Positions 5,810-6,151 of a DNA stretch of 6,151 bases are shown piece after piece. The translations under genes and the position numbers were made by a program. Every line of letters begins with the position of its first letter. Within the stretch, counting starts at the first letter, position 1. The notes below the pieces were generated by a model, which made no database searches, was not told where the DNA came from, and saw only the letters and a program-made list of their open reading frames with translations. The stretch is taken from NCBI GenBank assembly GCA_017440425.1, contig JAFSHJ010000039.1, positions 1 to 6,151 of the forward strand, read 5' to 3'. This stretch comes from Oscillospiraceae bacterium. GTDB lineage: Bacteria; Bacillota; Clostridia; Oscillospirales; Ruminococcaceae.

Positions 5810-6151
5810 TTAAAAATCCAACCGGGTTATTTTGCCCAACAGGCGTTTGCCAATAAACGGGCAGTTTACAGATCGGCTTCTCAACTCGTCTGTACTGAAG
5901 ATTCTGTCTGCTGCGGTATCAATGAGAACGATATCCGCTTTTGCGCCTGTTCTCAGAGTACCTGCATCGATGCCGATTATTTTGGCGGGGGCGGTGCTCA
6001 TGCGGTAAATAAGCTGCGAGAGGGTCATCTTTCCGGTTGCAACAAGTGCTGTGTAGCTTGCTGCAAAAGAAGATTCCAAACCGATGATACCGTTGGGAGC
6101 AGAGAGAAAATCTGCTTTTTCTTCAGGAGAGTGAGGTGCGTGGTCGGTGGC
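5810..6151 (-). CDS. pyrC: Dihydroorotase (N-terminal part outside the window)
   Basis: This is the C-terminal 113 residues of a class I dihydroorotase, the zinc amidohydrolase that interconverts carbamoyl aspartate and dihydroorotate in pyrimidine synthesis. The frame is open to the right edge, and the true N-terminus lies beyond 6151. The first visible residues, ATDHAPHSPEEK, match the dihydroorotase signature [GA]-[ST]-D-x-A-P-H-x4-K and include the conserved active-site Asp. The rest has the usual amidohydrolase tail: a MSTAPAKIIGI segment, then GTLRTGAKADIVLID, then a short C-terminal strand (GKRLLGKITRL). The TTG/Met-like codon at 6079 is internal. Neighbouring pyrF in the same direction confirms the pathway. 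The catalytic metal-binding HxH is not in view, so activity cannot be judged fully. Confidence 0.95.
   Translation of the reverse strand, partial: ATDHAPHSPEEKADFLSAPNGIIGLESSFAASYTALVATGKMTLSQLIYRMSTAPAKIIGIDAGTLRTGAKADIVLIDTAADRIFSTDELRSRSVNCPFIGKRLLGKITRLDF

Overview
The window looks like chromosomal DNA of an anaerobic Firmicute, most likely a Clostridia (Oscillospirales/Ruminococcaceae-like) gut or rumen bacterium. The grounds are strong AGGAG/GGAGG ribosome binding sites, a near-consensus sigma-A promoter, a long-form (subfamily 2) PyrF next to PyrC, and a corrinoid methyltransfer cluster of the kind common in anaerobic Clostridia. The taxonomic placement is inference. No RNA gene, mobile element or CRISPR array was seen.

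Layout. (1) Positions 1-827, + strand: the C-terminal three quarters of a Gfo/Idh/MocA-family NAD(P)-dependent oxidoreductase, closed by a strong hairpin terminator at 845-876 that lies in a 66-bp convergent gap. (2) Positions 894-4625, - strand: a compact methyltransfer cluster. It reads, in transcription order, a UroD-fold protein (372 aa, 4625-3507), then one continuous ORF (3474-1918) made of a complete AraC-family regulator followed in frame by a complete MtaC/MtbC-type corrinoid protein, then a second UroD-fold protein (1886-894) with the HxC...C zinc-site pattern of MtaA/MtbA-type methyltransferases. One promoter (-35 TTTACA, 17-bp spacer, extended -10 TATAAT at 4669-4697) with an 8-bp inverted repeat just upstream appears to drive the cluster. 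(3) Positions 4839-6151, - strand: the pyrimidine biosynthesis genes pyrC (partial, runs off the right edge) and pyrF, ended by a hairpin terminator at 4791-4820.

How the genes work together. The corrinoid protein would carry a methyl group on cobalamin. One UroD-fold protein probably loads it from an unknown methylated substrate. The other, MtaA-like, would pass it to an acceptor; in a bacterium this is more likely tetrahydrofolate or another thiol/cofactor than coenzyme M. The AraC-type regulator probably controls the cluster. The most unusual point is that regulator and corrinoid carrier share a reading frame with no stop between them, while a textbook Shine-Dalgarno and ATG for the carrier remain inside the fused ORF. 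The same stretch could therefore yield a fused regulator-carrier and a free carrier. Alternatively the fusion is a one-base indel, natural or a sequencing error: tandem stop codons sit in the -1 frame right at the junction.
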